DNA of 64,000 nucleotides from Coriaria nepalensis (lineage: Eukaryota > Streptophyta > Magnoliopsida > Cucurbitales > Coriariaceae): positions 49,135,501 through 49,199,500 of the forward strand of contig CP114481.1 of assembly GCA_027186245.1 (NCBI GenBank), read 5' to 3'. Shown here piece by piece: positions 24,998-38,860 of the stretch. A model generated the notes under the pieces. That model was not told the DNA's origin, did not search any database, and was given only the letters and a program-made list of their open reading frames with translations. The position numbers and the translations under genes are program-made. Position 1 is the first letter of the stretch. Each line of letters opens with the position of its first letter.

Positions 24998-26405
24998 GTG
25001 AGTAATTTGCAAATAATCATAGCAAGGAAAGTGTGCATTCGTTTAACCTTAAAATCATTTCAATGAGTCATTTCAGGTTAATGACATATTTCAAAGCAAT
25101 TCGAACGAATTCTATTTTTGCACTACAGACACAAGTTTTGTGCATAACTTGTAAATGATCATTGCAAGGAAAGTGTGTATTCGTTTAACCATAAAATCAT
25201 TTCAATGAGTGATTTCGAGTCAATATCATATTTCAAAGCAATTCGAACGAATTCTATTTTTGCACTACAAAAACATGTTTTGTGCATAACTTGCAAATGA
25301 TCATTCCAAAGAAAGTGTGCATTCATTTAACCTTAAAATCATTTCAATCAGTCATTCCAAGTAAATATTATATTTCAAAGCAATTCGAACGAATTCAATT
25401 TTTGCACTACAAACACAACTTTTGTGCATAACTTGCAAATGATCATTGCAAGGAAAGTGCGCATTCGTTTGACCTTAAAATCGTTTCAATGAGTCATTTC
25501 AAGTCAATATCATATTTCAAAGCAATTCGAACGAATTCTGTTTTTGCACTACAAACACAACTTTTGTGAGTAATTTGCAAATAATCATAGCAAGGAAAGT
25601 GTGCATTCGTTTAACCTTAAAATCATTTCAATGAGTCATTTCAGGTTAATAACATATTTCAAAGCAATTCGAACGAATTCTATTTTTGCACTACAGACAC
25701 AAGTTTTGTGCATAACTTGTAAATGATCATTGCAAGGAAAGTGTGTATTCGTTTAACCATAAAATCATTTCAATGAGTCATTTCAAGTCAATATCATATT
25801 TCAAAGCAATTCGAACGAATTCTATTTTTGCACTATAAAAACATGTTTTGTGCATAACTTGCAAATGATCATTCCAAGGAAAGTGTGCATTCATTTAACC
25901 TTAAAATCATTTCAATCAGTCATTTCAAGTAAATATCATATTTCAAAGCAATTCGAACGAATTCTATTTTTGCACAACAAACACAACTTTTGTGCATAAC
26001 TTGCAAATGATCATTGCAAGGAAAGTGCGCATTCGTTTGACCTTAAAATCATTTCAATGAGTCATTTCAAGTCAATATAATATTTCAAAGCAATTCGAAC
26101 GAATTCTGTTTTTGCACTACAAACACAACTTTTGTGAGTAATTTGCAAATAATCATAGCAAGGAAAGTGTGCATTCGTTTAACCTTAAAATCATTTCAAT
26201 GAGTCATTTCAGGTTAATAACATATTTCAAAGCAATTCGAACGAATTCTATTTTTGCACTACAGACACAAGTTTTGTGCATAACTTGTAAATGATCATTG
26301 CAAGGAAAGTGTGTATTCGTTTAACCATAAAATCATTTCAATGAGTGATTTCGAGTCAATATCATATTTCAAAGCAATTCGAACGAATTCTATTTTTGCA
26401 CTACA

Positions 26406-26417
26406 AAAACATGTTTT
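26406..26417. other. Perfect 12-bp palindrome aaaacatgtttt at B-unit ends
   Basis: Units of type B, and a few C or D units with a B-like ending, finish in actacaaaaacatgttttgtg, which contains this perfect palindrome. Other units have cacaacttttgtg or cacaagttttgtg at the same place, giving a weaker 5-bp inverted repeat. In regular tetramer blocks the palindrome therefore recurs every 568 bp, at the B-to-C junction. Confidence 0.8.
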
Positions 26418-27135
26418 GTGCATAACTTGCAAATGATCATTCCAAAGAAAGTGTGCATTCATTTAACCTTAAAATCATTTCAATCAGTCATTCCAAGTAA
26501 ATATTATATTTCAAAGCAATTCGAACGAATTCAATTTTTGCACTACAAACACAACTTTTGTGCATAACTTGCAAATGATCATTGCAAGGAAAGTGCGCAT
26601 TCGTTTGACCTTAAAATCGTTTCAATGAGTCATTTCAAGTCAATATCATATTTCAAAGCAATTCGAACGAATTCTGTTTTTGCACTACAAACACAACTTT
26701 TGTGAGTAATTTGCAAATAATCATAGCAAGGAAAGTGTGCATTCGTTTAACCTTAAAATCATTTCAATGAGTCATTTCAGGTTAATAACATATTTCAAAG
26801 CAATTCGAACGAATTCTATTTTTGCACTACAGACACAAGTTTTGTGCATAACTTGTAAATGATCATTGCAAGGAAAGTGTGTATTCGTTTAACCATAAAA
26901 TCATTTCAATGAGTCATTTCAAGTCAATATCATATTTCAAAGCAATTCGAACGAATTCTATTTTTGCACTACAAAAACATGTTTTGTGCATAACTTGCAA
27001 ATGATCATTCCAAGGAAAGTGTGCATTCATTTAACCTTAAAATCATTTCAATCAGTCATTTCAAGTAAATATCATATTTCAAAGCAATTCGAACGAATTC
27101 TATTTTTGCACAACAAACACAACTTTTGTGCATAA

Positions 27136-27156
27136 CTTGCAAATGATCATTGCAAG
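27136..27156. other. Dyad 1 of the monomer: cttgcaa ... ttgcaag
   Basis: A 21-nt near-palindrome recurs in every unit. The arms cttgcaa and ttgcaag flank the palindromic core atgatcat, with a single extra A on one side. It is complete in D-type units. B units (cttgtaa) and C units (attccaag) carry one arm mismatch each. A units (atttgcaaataatcatagc) lose the tgatca core and part of the right arm. The degree of symmetry therefore follows unit type. No binding factor is known to me for it. Confidence 0.75.
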
Positions 27157-27227
27157 GAAAGTGCGCATTCGTTTGACCTTAAAATCATTTCAATGAGTCA
27201 TTTCAAGTCAATATCATATTTCAAAGC

Positions 27228-27241
27228 AATTCGAACGAATT
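27228..27241. other. Dyad 2 of the monomer: aattcg-aa-cgaatt
   Basis: Six-base inverted arms with a 2-nt centre, present in most of the 450 units. It overlaps an EcoRI site (gaattc), so EcoRI should cut the array into a 142-bp ladder. Variants lose it in patterned ways: gaatttta in many C units, gaagtc and gaaatc in X units, gatttc in some C units of the 34-54 kb region, and gcaagtcgaacg in Z units. The first part fits the CENP-B box start (TTCGnnnnA), but the CGGG half is absent. Confidence 0.8.
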
Positions 27242-27269
27242 CTGTTTTTGCACTACAAACACAACTTTT

Positions 27270-28691
27270 GTGAGTAATTTGCAAATAATCATAGCAAGGA
27301 AAGTGTGCATTCGTTTAACCTTAAAATCATTTCAATGAGTCATTTCAGGTTAATAACATATTTCAAAGCAATTCGAACGAATTCTATTTTTGCACTACAG
27401 ACACAAGTTTTGTGCATAACTTGTAAATGGTCATTGCAAGGAAAGTGTGTATTCGTTTAACCATAAAATCATTTCAATGAGTCATTCCAAGTCAATATCA
27501 TATTTCAAAGCAATTCGAACGAATTCTATTTTTGCACTACAAAAACATGTTTTGTGCATAACTTGCAAATGATCATTCAAAGGAAAGTGTGCATTCATTT
27601 AACCTTAAATTCATTTCAATCAGTCATTTCAAGTAAATATCATATTTCAAAGCAATTCGAACGAATTCTATTTTTGTACTACAAACACAACTTTTGTGCA
27701 TAACTTGCAAATGATCATTGCAAGGAAAGTGCGCATTCGTTTGACCTTAAAATCATTTCAATGAGTCATTTCAAGTCAATATCATATTTCAAAGCAATTC
27801 GAACGAATTCTATTTTTGCACTACAAAAACATGTTTTGTGCATAACTTGCAAATGATCATTCCAAGGAAAGTGTGCATTCATTTAACCTTAAAATCATTT
27901 CAATCAGTCATTTCAAGTAAATATCATATTTCAAAGCAATTCGAACGAATTCTATTTTTGCACAACAAACACAACTTTTGTGCATAACTTGCAAATGATC
28001 ATTGCAAGGAAAGTGCGCATTCGTTTGACCTTAAAATCATTTCAATGAATCATTTCAAGTCAATATAATATTTCAAAGCAATTCGAACGAATTCTGTTTT
28101 TGCACTACAAACACAACTTTTGTGAGTAATTTGCAAATAATCATAGCAACGAAAGTGTGCATTCGTTTAACCTTAAAAATCATTTCAATGAGTCATTTCA
28201 GGTTAATAACATATTTCAAAGCAATTCGAACGAATTCTATTTTTGCACTACAGACACAAGTTTTGTGCATAACTTGTAAATGATCATTGCAAGGAAAGTG
28301 TATATTCGTTTAACCATAAAATCATTTCAATGAGTGATTTCGAGTCAATATCATATTTCAAAGCAATTCGAACGAATTCTATTTTTGCACTACAAAAACA
28401 TGTTTTGTGCATAACTTGCAAATGATCATTCCAAAGGAAAGTGTGCATTCATTTAACCTTAAAATCATTTCAATCAGTCATTTCAAGTAAATATCATATT
28501 TCAAAGCAATTCGAACAAATTTTATTTTTGCACTACAAACACAACTTTTGTGCATAACTTGCAAATGATCATTGCAAGGAAAGTGCGCATTCGTTTGACC
28601 TTAAAATCATTTCAATGAGTCATTTCAAGTCAATATCATATTTCAAAGCAATTCGAACGAATTCTGTTTTTGCACTACAAGCACAACTTTT
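27270..28691. repeat. A-B-C-D units with small indels
   Basis: Ten units continue the tetramer order with an inserted B-C-D segment, so the next A units start at 28122 (852 bp after 27270) and 28692 (570 bp later). The additional two bases come from single-base insertions, ccttaaaaatc near 28176 and attccaaaggaaag near 28433. The first B unit carries ggtcattgc, a variant that is common in the next region. Confidence 0.82.
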
Positions 28692-31600
28692 GTGAGTAAT
28701 TTGCAAATAATCATAGCAAGGAAAGTGGGCATTTGTTTAACCTTAAAATCATTTCAATGAGTCATTTCAGGTTAATAACATATTTCAAAGTAATTGGAAC
28801 GAATTCTATTTTTGCACTACAGACACAAGTTTTGTGCATAACTTGTAAATGATCATTGCAAGGAAAGTGTGTATTCGTTTAACCATAAAATCATTTCAAT
28901 GAGTCATTCCAAGTCAATATCATATTTCAAAGCAATTCGAACGAATTCTATTTTTGCACTACAAAAACATGTTTTGTGTATAACTTGCAAATGATCATTC
29001 CAAGGAAAGTGTGCATTCATTTAACCTTAAAGTCATTTCAATCAGTCATTTCAAGTAAATATCATATTTCAAAGCAATTCGAACGAATTCTATTTTTGCA
29101 CTACAAACACAACTTTTGTGAATAACTTGCAAATGATCATTGCACGGAAAGTGCGCATTCGTTTGACCTTAAAATCATTTCAATGAGTCATTTCAAGTCA
29201 ATATCATATTTCAAAGTAATTCGAACGAATTCTGTTTTTGCACTACAAACACAACTTTTGTGAGTAATTTGCCAATAATCATAGCAAGGAAAGTGTGCAT
29301 TCGTTTAACCTTAAAATCATTTCGATGAGTCATTTCAAGTCAATATCATATTTCAAAGCAATTCGAACGAATTCTGTTTTTGCACTACAAACACAACTTT
29401 TGTGAGTAATTTGCAAATAATCATAGCAAGCAAAGTGTGCATTCGTTTAACCTTAAAATCATTTCAATGAGTCATTTCAAGTCAATATCATATTTCAAAG
29501 CAATTCGAACGAATTCTGTTTTTGCACTACAAACACAACTTTTGTGAGTAATTTGCAAATAATCATAGCAAGGAAAGTGTGCATTCGTTTAACCTTAAAA
29601 TCATTTCAATGAGTCATTTCAGGTTAATAACATATTTCAAAGCAATTCGAACGAATTCTATTTTTGCACTACAGACACAAGTTTTGTGCATAACTTGTAA
29701 ATGATCATTGCAAGGAAAGTGTGTATTCGTTTAACCATAAAATCATTTCAATGAGTCATTCCAAGTCAATATCATATTTCGAAGCAATTCGAACGAATTC
29801 TATTTTTGCACTACAAAAACATGTTTTGTGCATAACTTGCAAATGATCATTCAAAGGAAAGTGTGCATTCATTTAACCTTAAAGTCATTTCAATCAGTCA
29901 TTTCAAGTAAATATCACATTTCAAAGCAATTCGAACGAATTCTATTTTTGCACTACAAACACAACTTTTGTGCATAACTTGCAAATGATCATTGCAAGGA
30001 AAGTGCGCATTCGTTTGACCTTAAAATCATTTCAATGAGTCATTTCAAGTCAATATCATATTTCAAAGCAATTCGAACGAATTCTGTTTTTGCACTACAA
30101 ACACAACTTTTGTGAGTAATTTGCAAATAATCATAGCAAGGAAAGTGTGCATTCGTTTAACCTTAAAATCATTTCAATGAGTCATTTCAGGTTAATAACA
30201 TATTTCAAAGCAATTCGAACGAATTCTATTTTTGCACTACAGACACAAGTTTTGTGCATAACTTGTAAATGGTCATTGCAAGGAAAGTGTGTATTCGTTT
30301 AACCATAAAATCATTTCAATGAGTCATTCCAAGTCAATATCATATTTCAAAGCAATTCGAACGAATTCTATTTTTGCACTACAAAAACATGTTTTGTGCA
30401 TAACTTGCAAATGATCATTCAAAGGAAAGTGTGCATTCATTTAACCTTAAATTCATTTCAATCAGTCATTTCAAGTAAATATCATATTTCAAAGCAATTC
30501 GAACGAATTCTATTTTTGTACTACAAACACAACTTTTGTGCATAACTTGCAAATGATCATTGGAAGGAAAGTGCGCATTCGTTTGACCTTAAAATCATTT
30601 CAATGAGTCATTTCAAGTCAATATCATATTTCAAAGCAATTCGAACGAATTCTGTTTTTGCACTACAAACACAACTTCTGTGAGTAATTTGCAAATAATC
30701 ATAGCAAGGAAAGTGTGCATTCGTTTAACCTTAAAATCATTTCAATGAGTCATTTCAGGTTAATAACATATTTCAAAGCAATTCGAACGAATTCTGTTTT
30801 TGCACTACAGACACAAGTTTTGTGCATAACTTGTAAATGATCATTGCAAGGAAAGTGTGTATTCGTTTAACCATAAAATCATTTCAATGAGTCATTTCAA
30901 GTCAATATCATATTTCAAAGCAATTCGAACGAATTCTATTTTTGCACTACAAAAACATGTTTTGTGCATAACTTGCAAATGATCATTCCAAGGAAAGTGT
31001 GCATTCATTTAACCTTAAAATCATTTCAATCAGTCATTTCAAGTAAATATCATATTTCAAAGAAATTCGAACGAATTTTATTTTTGCACTACAAACACAA
31101 CTTTTGTGAGTAATTTGCCAATAATCATAGCAAGGAAAGTGTGCATTCGTTTAACCTTAAAATCATTTCGATGAGTCATTTCAAGTCAATATCATATTTC
31201 AAAGCAATTCGAACGAATTCTGTTTTTGCACTACAAACACAACTTTTGTGAGTAATTTGCAAATAATCATAGCAAGCAAAGTGTGCATTCGTTTAACCTT
31301 AAAATCATTTCAATGAGTCATTTCAAGTCAATATCATATTTCAAAGCAATTCGAACGAATTCTGTTTTTGCACTACAAACACAACTTTTGTGAGTAATTT
31401 GCAAATAATCATAGCAAGGAAAGTGTGCATTCGTTTAACCTTAAAATCATTTCAATGAGTCATTTCAGGTTAATAACATATTTCAAAGCAATTCGAACGA
31501 ATTCTATTTTTGCACTACAGACACAAGTTTTGTCCATAACTTGTAAATGATCATTGCAAGGAAAGTGTGTATTCGTTTAACCATAAAATCATTTCAATGA

Positions 31601-34200
31601 GTCATTTCAAGTCAATATCATATTTCAAAGCAATTCGAACGAATTCTGTTTTTGCACTACAAACACAACTTTTGTGAGTAATTTGCAAATAATCATAGCA
31701 AGGAAAGTGTGCATTCGTTTAACCTTAAAATCATTTCAATGAGTCATTTCAGGTTAATAACATATTTCAAAGCAATTCGAACGAATTCTATTTTTGCACT
31801 ACAAACACAACTTTTGTGCATAACTTGCAAATGATCATTGCAAGGAAAGTGCGCATTCGTTTGACCTTAAAATCATTTCAATGAGTCATTTCAAGTCAAT
31901 ATCATATTTCAAAGCAATTCGAACGAATTCTGTTTTTGCACTACAAACACAACTTTTGTGAGTAATTTGCAAATAATCATAGCAAGGAAAGTGTGCATTC
32001 GTTTAACCTTAAAATCATTTCAATGAGTCATTTCAGGTTAATAACATATTTCAAAGCAATTCGAACGAATTCTATTTTTGCACTACAGACACAAGTTTTG
32101 TGCATAACTTGTAAATGGTCATTGCAAGGAAAGTGTGTATTCGTTTAACCATAAAATCATTTCAATGAGTCATTCCAAGTCAATATCATATTTCAAAGCA
32201 ATTCGAACGAATTCTATTTTTGCACTACAAAAACATGTTTTGTGCATAACTTGCAAATGATCATTCAAAGGAAAGTGTGCATTCATTTAACCTTAAATTC
32301 ATTTCAATCAGTCATTTCAAGTAAATATCATATTTCAAAGCAATTCGAACGAATTCTATTTTTGTACTACAAACACAACTTTTGTGCATAACTTGCAAAT
32401 GATCATTGGAAGGAAAGTGCGCATTCGTTTGACCTTAAAATCATTTCAATGAGTCATTTCAAGTCAATATCATATTTCAAAGCAATTCGAACGAATTCTG
32501 TTTTTGCACTACAAACACAACTTTTGTGAGTAATTTGCAAATAATCATAGCAAGGAAAGTGTGCATTCGTTTAACCTTAAAATCATTTCAATGAGTCATT
32601 TCAGGTTAATAACATATTTCAAAGCAATTCGAACGAAGTCTATTTTTGCACTACAACCACAAGTTTTGTGCATAACTTCCACATGTTCATTGCAAGGAAA
32701 GTGTGCATTCGTTTAACCTTAAAATTATTTCAATCAGTCATTTTAAGTCAATAACTAATTTCAAAGGAATTCAAACGAAGTCTATTTTTGCACTACAAAC
32801 ACAACTTTTGTGCATAACTTGTAAATGATCATTGCAAGGAAAGTGTGTATTCGTTTAACCATAAAATCATTTCAATGAGTCATTCCAAGTAAATATCATA
32901 TTTCAAAGCAATTCGAACGAATTCTGTTTTTGCCCTACAAAAACATGTTTTGTGCATAACTTGCAAATGATCATTCAAAGGAAAGTGTGCATTCATTTAA
33001 CCTTAAAGTCATTTCAATCAGTCATTTCAAGTAAATATCATATTTCAAAGCAATTCGAACGAATTCTATTTTTGCACTACAAACACAACTTTTGTGCATA
33101 ACTTGCAAATGATCATTGCAAGGAAAGTGCACATTCGTTTGACCTTAAAATAATTTCAATGAGTCATTTCAAGTCAATATCATATTTCAAAGCAATTCGA
33201 ACGAATTCTGTTTTTGCACTACAAACACAACTTTTGTGAGTAATTTGCAAATAATCATAGCAAGGAAAGTGTGCATTCGTTTAACCTTAAAATCATTTCA
33301 ATGAGTCATTTCAGGTTAATAACATATTTCAAAGCAATTCGAACGAATTCTATTTTTGCACTACAGACACAAGTTTTGTGCATAACTTGTAAATGGTCAT
33401 TGCAAGGAAAGTGTGTATTCGTTTAACCATAAAATCATTTCAATGAGTCATTCCAAGTCAATATCATATTTCAAAACAATTCGAACGAATTCTGTTTTTG
33501 CACTACAAACACAACTTTTGTGAGTAATTTGCAAATAATCATAGCAAGGAAAGTGTGCATTCGTTTAACCTTAAAATCATTTCAATGAGTCATTTCAGGT
33601 TAATAACATATTTCAAAGCAATTCGAACGAAGTCTATTTTTGCACTACAACCACAAGTTTTGTGCATAACTTCTACATGTTCATTGCAAGGAAAGTGTGC
33701 ATTCGTTTAACCTTAAAATTATTTCAATCAGTCATTTTAAGTCAATAACTTATTTCAAAGGAATTCAAACGAAGTCTATTTTTGCACTACAAACACAACT
33801 TTTGTGCATAACTTGTAAATGATCATTGCAAGGAAAGTGTGTATTCGTTTAACCATAAAATCATTTCAATGAGTCATTCCAAGTAAATATCATATTTCAA
33901 AGCAATTCGAACGAATTCTGTTTTTGCCCTACAAAAACATGTTTTGTGCATAACTTGCAAATGATCATTCAAAGGAAAGTGTGCATTCATTTAACCTTAA
34001 AGTCATTTCAATCAGTCGTTTCAAGTAAATATCATATTTCAAAGCAATTCGAACGAATTCTGTTTTTGCACAACGAACACAACTTTTGTGCATAACTTGC
34101 AAATGATCATTGCAAGGAAAGTGCGCATTCGTTTGACCTTAAAATAATTTCAATGAGTCATTTCAAGTCAATATCATATTTCAAAGCAATTCGAACGAAT
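28692..34200. repeat. First copy of the 61-unit (8,662 bp) repeat
   Basis: From about 28692 to 31802, and again from about 32460 to 34200, the sequence matches the DNA 8,662 bp (61 x 142) downstream. Paired markers are gccaataatc (29271/37933 and 31117/39779), tgtccataac (31531/40193) and gaagtc (32635/41297). In between, 31803-32460 holds D-A-B-C-D units where the downstream copy has B-C-D-C-D, with length conserved. A 13-unit (1,846 bp) internal offset links gccaataatc at 29271 and 31117 and ggtcattgc at 30271 and 32117. X units with cttccacatgttc or cttctacatgttc occur near 32680 and 33670. Confidence 0.87.
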
Positions 34201-37200
34201 TCTATTTTTGCACTACAAAAACATGTTTTGTGCATAACTTGCAAATGATCATTCAAAGGAAAGTGTGCATTCATTTAACCTTAAAGTCATTTCAATCAGT
34301 CATTTCAAGTAAATATCATATTTCAAAGCAATTCGAACGAATTCTATTTTTGCACTACAAACACAACTTTTGTGCATAACTTGCAAATGATCATTGCAAG
34401 GAAAGTGCGCATTCGTTTGACCTTAAAATCATTTCAATGAGTCATTTCAAGTCAATATCATATTTCAAAGCAATTCGAACGAATTCTGTTTTTGCACTAC
34501 AAACACAACTTTTGTGAGTAATTTGCAAATAATCATAGCAAGGAAAGTGTGCATTCGTTTAACCTTAAAATCATTTCAATGAGTCATTTCAGGTTAATAA
34601 CAGATTTCAAAGCAATTCGAACGAATTCTGTTTTTGCACTACAGACACAAGTTTTGTGCATAACTTGTAAATGATCATTGCAAGGAAAGTGTGTATTCGT
34701 TTAACCATAAAATCATTTCAATGAGTCATTTCAAGTCAATATCATATTTCAGAGCAATTCGAACGAATTCTATTTTTGCACTACAAAAACATGTTTTGTG
34801 CATAACTTGCAAATGATCATTCCAAGGAAAGTGTGCATTCATTTAACCTTAAAATCATTTCAATCAGTCATTTCAAGTAAATATCATATTTCAAAGAAAT
34901 TCGAACGATTTCTATTTTTGCACTACAAACACAACTTTTGTGAGTAATTTGCCAATAATCATAGCAAGGAAAGTGTGCATTCGTTTAACCTTAAAATCAT
35001 TTCGATGAGTCATTTCAAGTCAATATCATATTTCAAAGCAATTCGAACGAATTCTGTTTTTGCACTACAAACACAACTTTTGTGAGTAATTTGCAAATAA
35101 TCATAGCAAGCAAAGTGTGCATTCGTTTAACCTTAAAATCATTTCAATGAGTCATTTCAAGTCAATATCATATTTCAAAGCAATTCGAACGAATTCTGTT
35201 TTTGCACTACAAACACAACTTTTGTGAGTAATTTGCAAATAATCATAGCAAGGAAAGTGTGCATTCGTTTAACCTTAAAATCATTTCAATGAGTCATTTC
35301 AGGTTAATAACATATTTCAAAGCAATTCGAACGAATTCTATTTTTGCACTACAGACACAAGTTTTGTGCATAACTTGTAAATGATCATTGCAAGGAAAGT
35401 GTGTATTCGTTTAACCATAAAATCATTTCAATGAGTCATTCCAAGTCAATATCATATTTCAAAGCAATTCGAACGAATTCTATTTTTGCACTACAAAAAC
35501 ATGTTTTGTGTATAACTTGCAAATGATCATTCCAAGGAAAGTGTGCATTCATTTAACCTTAAAGTCATTTCAATCAGTCATTTCAAGTAAATATCATATT
35601 TCAAAGCAATTCGAACGAATTCTATTTTTGCACTACAAACACAACTTTTGTGAATAACTTGCAAATGATCATTGCACGGAAAGTGCGCATTCGTTTGACC
35701 TTAAAATCATTTCAATGAGTCATTTCAAGTCAATATCATATTTCAAAGTAATTCGAACGAATTCTGTTTTTGCACTACAAACACAACTTTTGTGAGTAAT
35801 TTGCCAATAATCATAGCAAGGAAAGTGTGCATTCGTTTAACCTTAAAATCATTTCGATGAGTCATTTCAAGTCAATATCATATTTCAAAGCAATTCGAAC
35901 GAATTCTGTTTTTGCACTACAAACACAACTTTTGTGAGTAATTTGCAAATAATCATAGCAAGCAAAGTGTGCATTCGTTTAACCTTAAAATCATTTCAAT
36001 GAGTCATTTCAAGTCAATATCATATTTCAAAGCAATTCGAACGAATTCTGTTTTTGCACTACAAACACAACTTTTGTGAGTAATTTGCAAATAATCATAG
36101 CAAGGAAAGTGTGCATTCGTTTAACCTTAAAATCATTTCAATGAGTCATTTCAGGTTAATAACATATTTCAAAGCAATTCGAACGAATTCTATTTTTGCA
36201 CTACAGACACAAGTTTTGTGCATAACTTGTAAATGATCATTGCAAGGAAAGTGTGTATTCGTTTAACCATAAAATCATTTCAATGAGTCATTCCAAGTCA
36301 ATATCATATTTCGAAGCAATTCGAACGAATTCTATTTTTGCACTACAAAAACATGTTTTGTGCATAACTTGCAAATGATCATTCAAAGGAAAGTGTGCAT
36401 TCATTTAACCTTAAAGTCATTTCAATCAGTCATTTCAAGTAAATATCATATTTCAAAGCAATTCGAACGAATTCTATTTTTGCACTACAAACACAACTTT
36501 TGTGCATAACTTGCAAATGATCATTGCAAGGAAAGTGCGCATTCGTTTGACCTTAAAATCATTTCAATGAGTCATTTCAAGTCAATATCATATTTCAAAG
36601 CAATTCGAACGAATTCTGTTTTTGCACTACAAACACAACTTTTGTGAGTAATTTGCAAATAATCATAGCAAGGAAAGTGTGCATTCGTTTAACCTTAAAA
36701 TCATTTCAATGAGTCATTTCAGGTTAATAACAGATTTCAAAGCAATTCGAACGAATTCTGTTTTTGCACTACAGACACAAGTTTTGTGCATAACTTGTAA
36801 ATGATCATTGCAAGGAAAGTGTGTATTCGTTTAACCATAAAATCATTTCAATGAGTCATTTCAAGTCAATATCATATTTCAGAGCAATTCGAACGAATTC
36901 TATTTTTGCACTACAAAAACATGTTTTGTGCATAACTTGCAAATGATCATTCCAAGGAAAGTGTGCATTCATTTAACCTTAAAATCATTTCAATCAGTCA
37001 TTTCAAGTAAATATCATATTTCAAAGAAATTCGAACGATTTCTATTTTTGCACTACAAACACAACTTTTGTGAGTAATTTGCCAATAATCATAGCAAGGA
37101 AAGTGTGCATTCGTTTAACCTTAAAATCATTTCGATGAGTCATTTCAAGTCAATATCATATTTCAAAGCAATTCGAACGAATTCTGTTTTTGCACTACAA

Positions 37201-38860
37201 ACACAACTTTTGTGAGTAATTTGCAAATAATCATAGCAAGCAAAGTGTGCATTCGTTTAACCTTAAAATCATTTCAATGAGTCATTTCAAGTCAATATCA
37301 TATTTCAAAGCAATTCGAACGAATTCTGTTTTTGCACTACAAACACAACTTTTGTGAGTAATTTGCAAATAATCATAGCAAGGAAAGTGTGCATTCGTTT
37401 AACCTTAAAATCATTTCAATGAGTCATTTCAGGTTAATAACATATTTCAAAGCAATTCGAACGAATTCTATTTTTGCACTACAGACACAAGTTTTGTGCA
37501 TAACTTGTAAATGATCATTGCAAGGAAAGTGTGTATTCGTTTAACCATAAAATCATTTCAATGAGTCATTCCAAGTCAATATCATATTTCAAAGCAATTC
37601 GAACGAATTCTATTTTTGCACTACAAAAACATGTTTTGTGTATAACTTGCAAATGATCATTCCAAGGAAAGTGTGCATTCATTTAACCTTAAAGTCATTT
37701 CAATCAGTCATTTCAAGTAAATATCATATTTCAAAGCAATTCGAACGAATTCTATTTTTGCACTACAAACACAACTTTTGTGAATAACTTGCAAATGATC
37801 ATTGCACGGAAAGTGCGCATTCGTTTGACCTTAAAATCATTTCAATGAGTCATTTCAAGTCAATATCATATTTCAAAGTAATTCGAACGAATTCTGTTTT
37901 TGCACTACAAACACAACTTTTGTGAGTAATTTGCCAATAATCATAGCAAGGAAAGTGTGCATTCGTTTAACCTTAAAATCATTTCGATGAGTCATTTCAA
38001 GTCAATATCATATTTCAAAGCAATTCGAACGAATTCTGTTTTTGCACTACAAACACAACTTTTGTGAGTAATTTGCAAATAATCATAGCAAGCAAAGTGT
38101 GCATTCGTTTAACCTTAAAATCATTTCAATGAGTCATTTCAAGTCAATATCATATTTCAAAGCAATTCGAACGAATTCTGTTTTTGCACTACAAACACAA
38201 CTTTTGTGAGTAATTTGCAAATAATCATAGCAAGGAAAGTGTGCATTCGTTTAACCTTAAAATCATTTCAATGAGTCATTTCAGGTTAATAACATATTTC
38301 AAAGCAATTCGAACGAATTCTATTTTTGCACTACAGACACAAGTTTTGTGCATAACTTGTAAATGATCATTGCAAGGAAAGTGTGTATTCGTTTAACCAT
38401 AAAATCATTTCAATGAGTCATTCCAAGTCAATATCATATTTCGAAGCAATTCGAACGAATTCTATTTTTGCACTACAAAAACATGTTTTGTGCATAACTT
38501 GCAAATGATCATTCAAAGGAAAGTGTGCATTCATTTAACCTTAAAGTCATTTCAATCAGTCATTTCAAGTAAATATCATATTTCAAAGCAATTCGAACGA
38601 ATTCTATTTTTGCACTACAAACACAACTTTTGTGCATAACTTGCAAATGATCATTGCAAGGAAAGTGCGCATTCGTTTGACCTTAAAATCATTTCAATGA
38701 GTCATTTCAAGTCAATATCATATTTCAAAGCAATTCGAACGAATTCTGTTTTTGCACTACAAACACAACTTTTGTGAGTAATTTGCAAATAATCATAGCA
38801 AGGAAAGTGTGCATTCGTTTAACCTTAAAATCATTTCAATGAGTCATTTCAGGTTAATAA
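34201..38860. repeat. 15-unit higher-order repeat (2,130 bp)
   Basis: Bases 34201 to about 36730 match the sequence 2,130 bp (15 x 142) downstream. Paired markers are cagatttc (34601/36731), gccaataatc (34951/37081 and 35803/37933) and tttcgaagc (36311/38441). This gives two full copies (34201-36330 and 36331-38460) and a short third. The third diverges near 38861, where catatttc replaces cagatttc. Within each copy gccaataatc units are 6 units (852 bp) apart, and each is followed by a gcaagcaaag unit. Copies are close to identical. Confidence 0.9.

Larger units (their letters stand above)
24998..27269. repeat. Regular A-B-C-D tetramers (568 bp) in an 8-unit (1,136 bp) pattern
   Basis: The gtgag opening of the A unit lies at 24998, 25566, 26134, 26702 and 27270, exactly 568 bp (4 x 142) apart. 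Odd and even tetramers differ. Those starting at 24998 and 26134 have gagtgatttcgag in B, ccaaagaaag, cattccaag and atattat in C, and aaatcgtttc in D. The others have gagtcatttcaag in B, ccaaggaaag and cacaacaaacac in C, and atataatatttc or atatcatatttc in D. For example ccaaagaaag lies at 25306 and 26442, 1,136 bp apart. This is the cleanest higher-order repeat in the window and probably shows the basic order from which other blocks arose. Confidence 0.93.
27130..27271. repeat. Representative 142-bp monomer (type D)
   Basis: This unit is offered as a reference copy. It starts at gcataacttg and ends just before gagtaattt of the next, A-type unit. It carries the D markers gtgcgcattcg and gtttgacc, and the ending tgtttttgcac plus acaaacacaac. 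Inside it are a 21-nt near-palindrome at 27136-27156, the motif tgagtca at 27194-27200, the 14-nt dyad aattcgaacgaatt at 27228-27241 (containing the BstBI site ttcgaa and overlapping the EcoRI site gaattc), and the inverted repeat cacaa-ctt-ttgtg at 27260-27272, which spans the unit junction. The middle holds three related short elements, tcatttcaa, tcatttcaa and tcatatttcaa, with starts 13 and 16 bp apart. This suggests the unit partly grew from shorter repeats. Confidence 0.9.
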
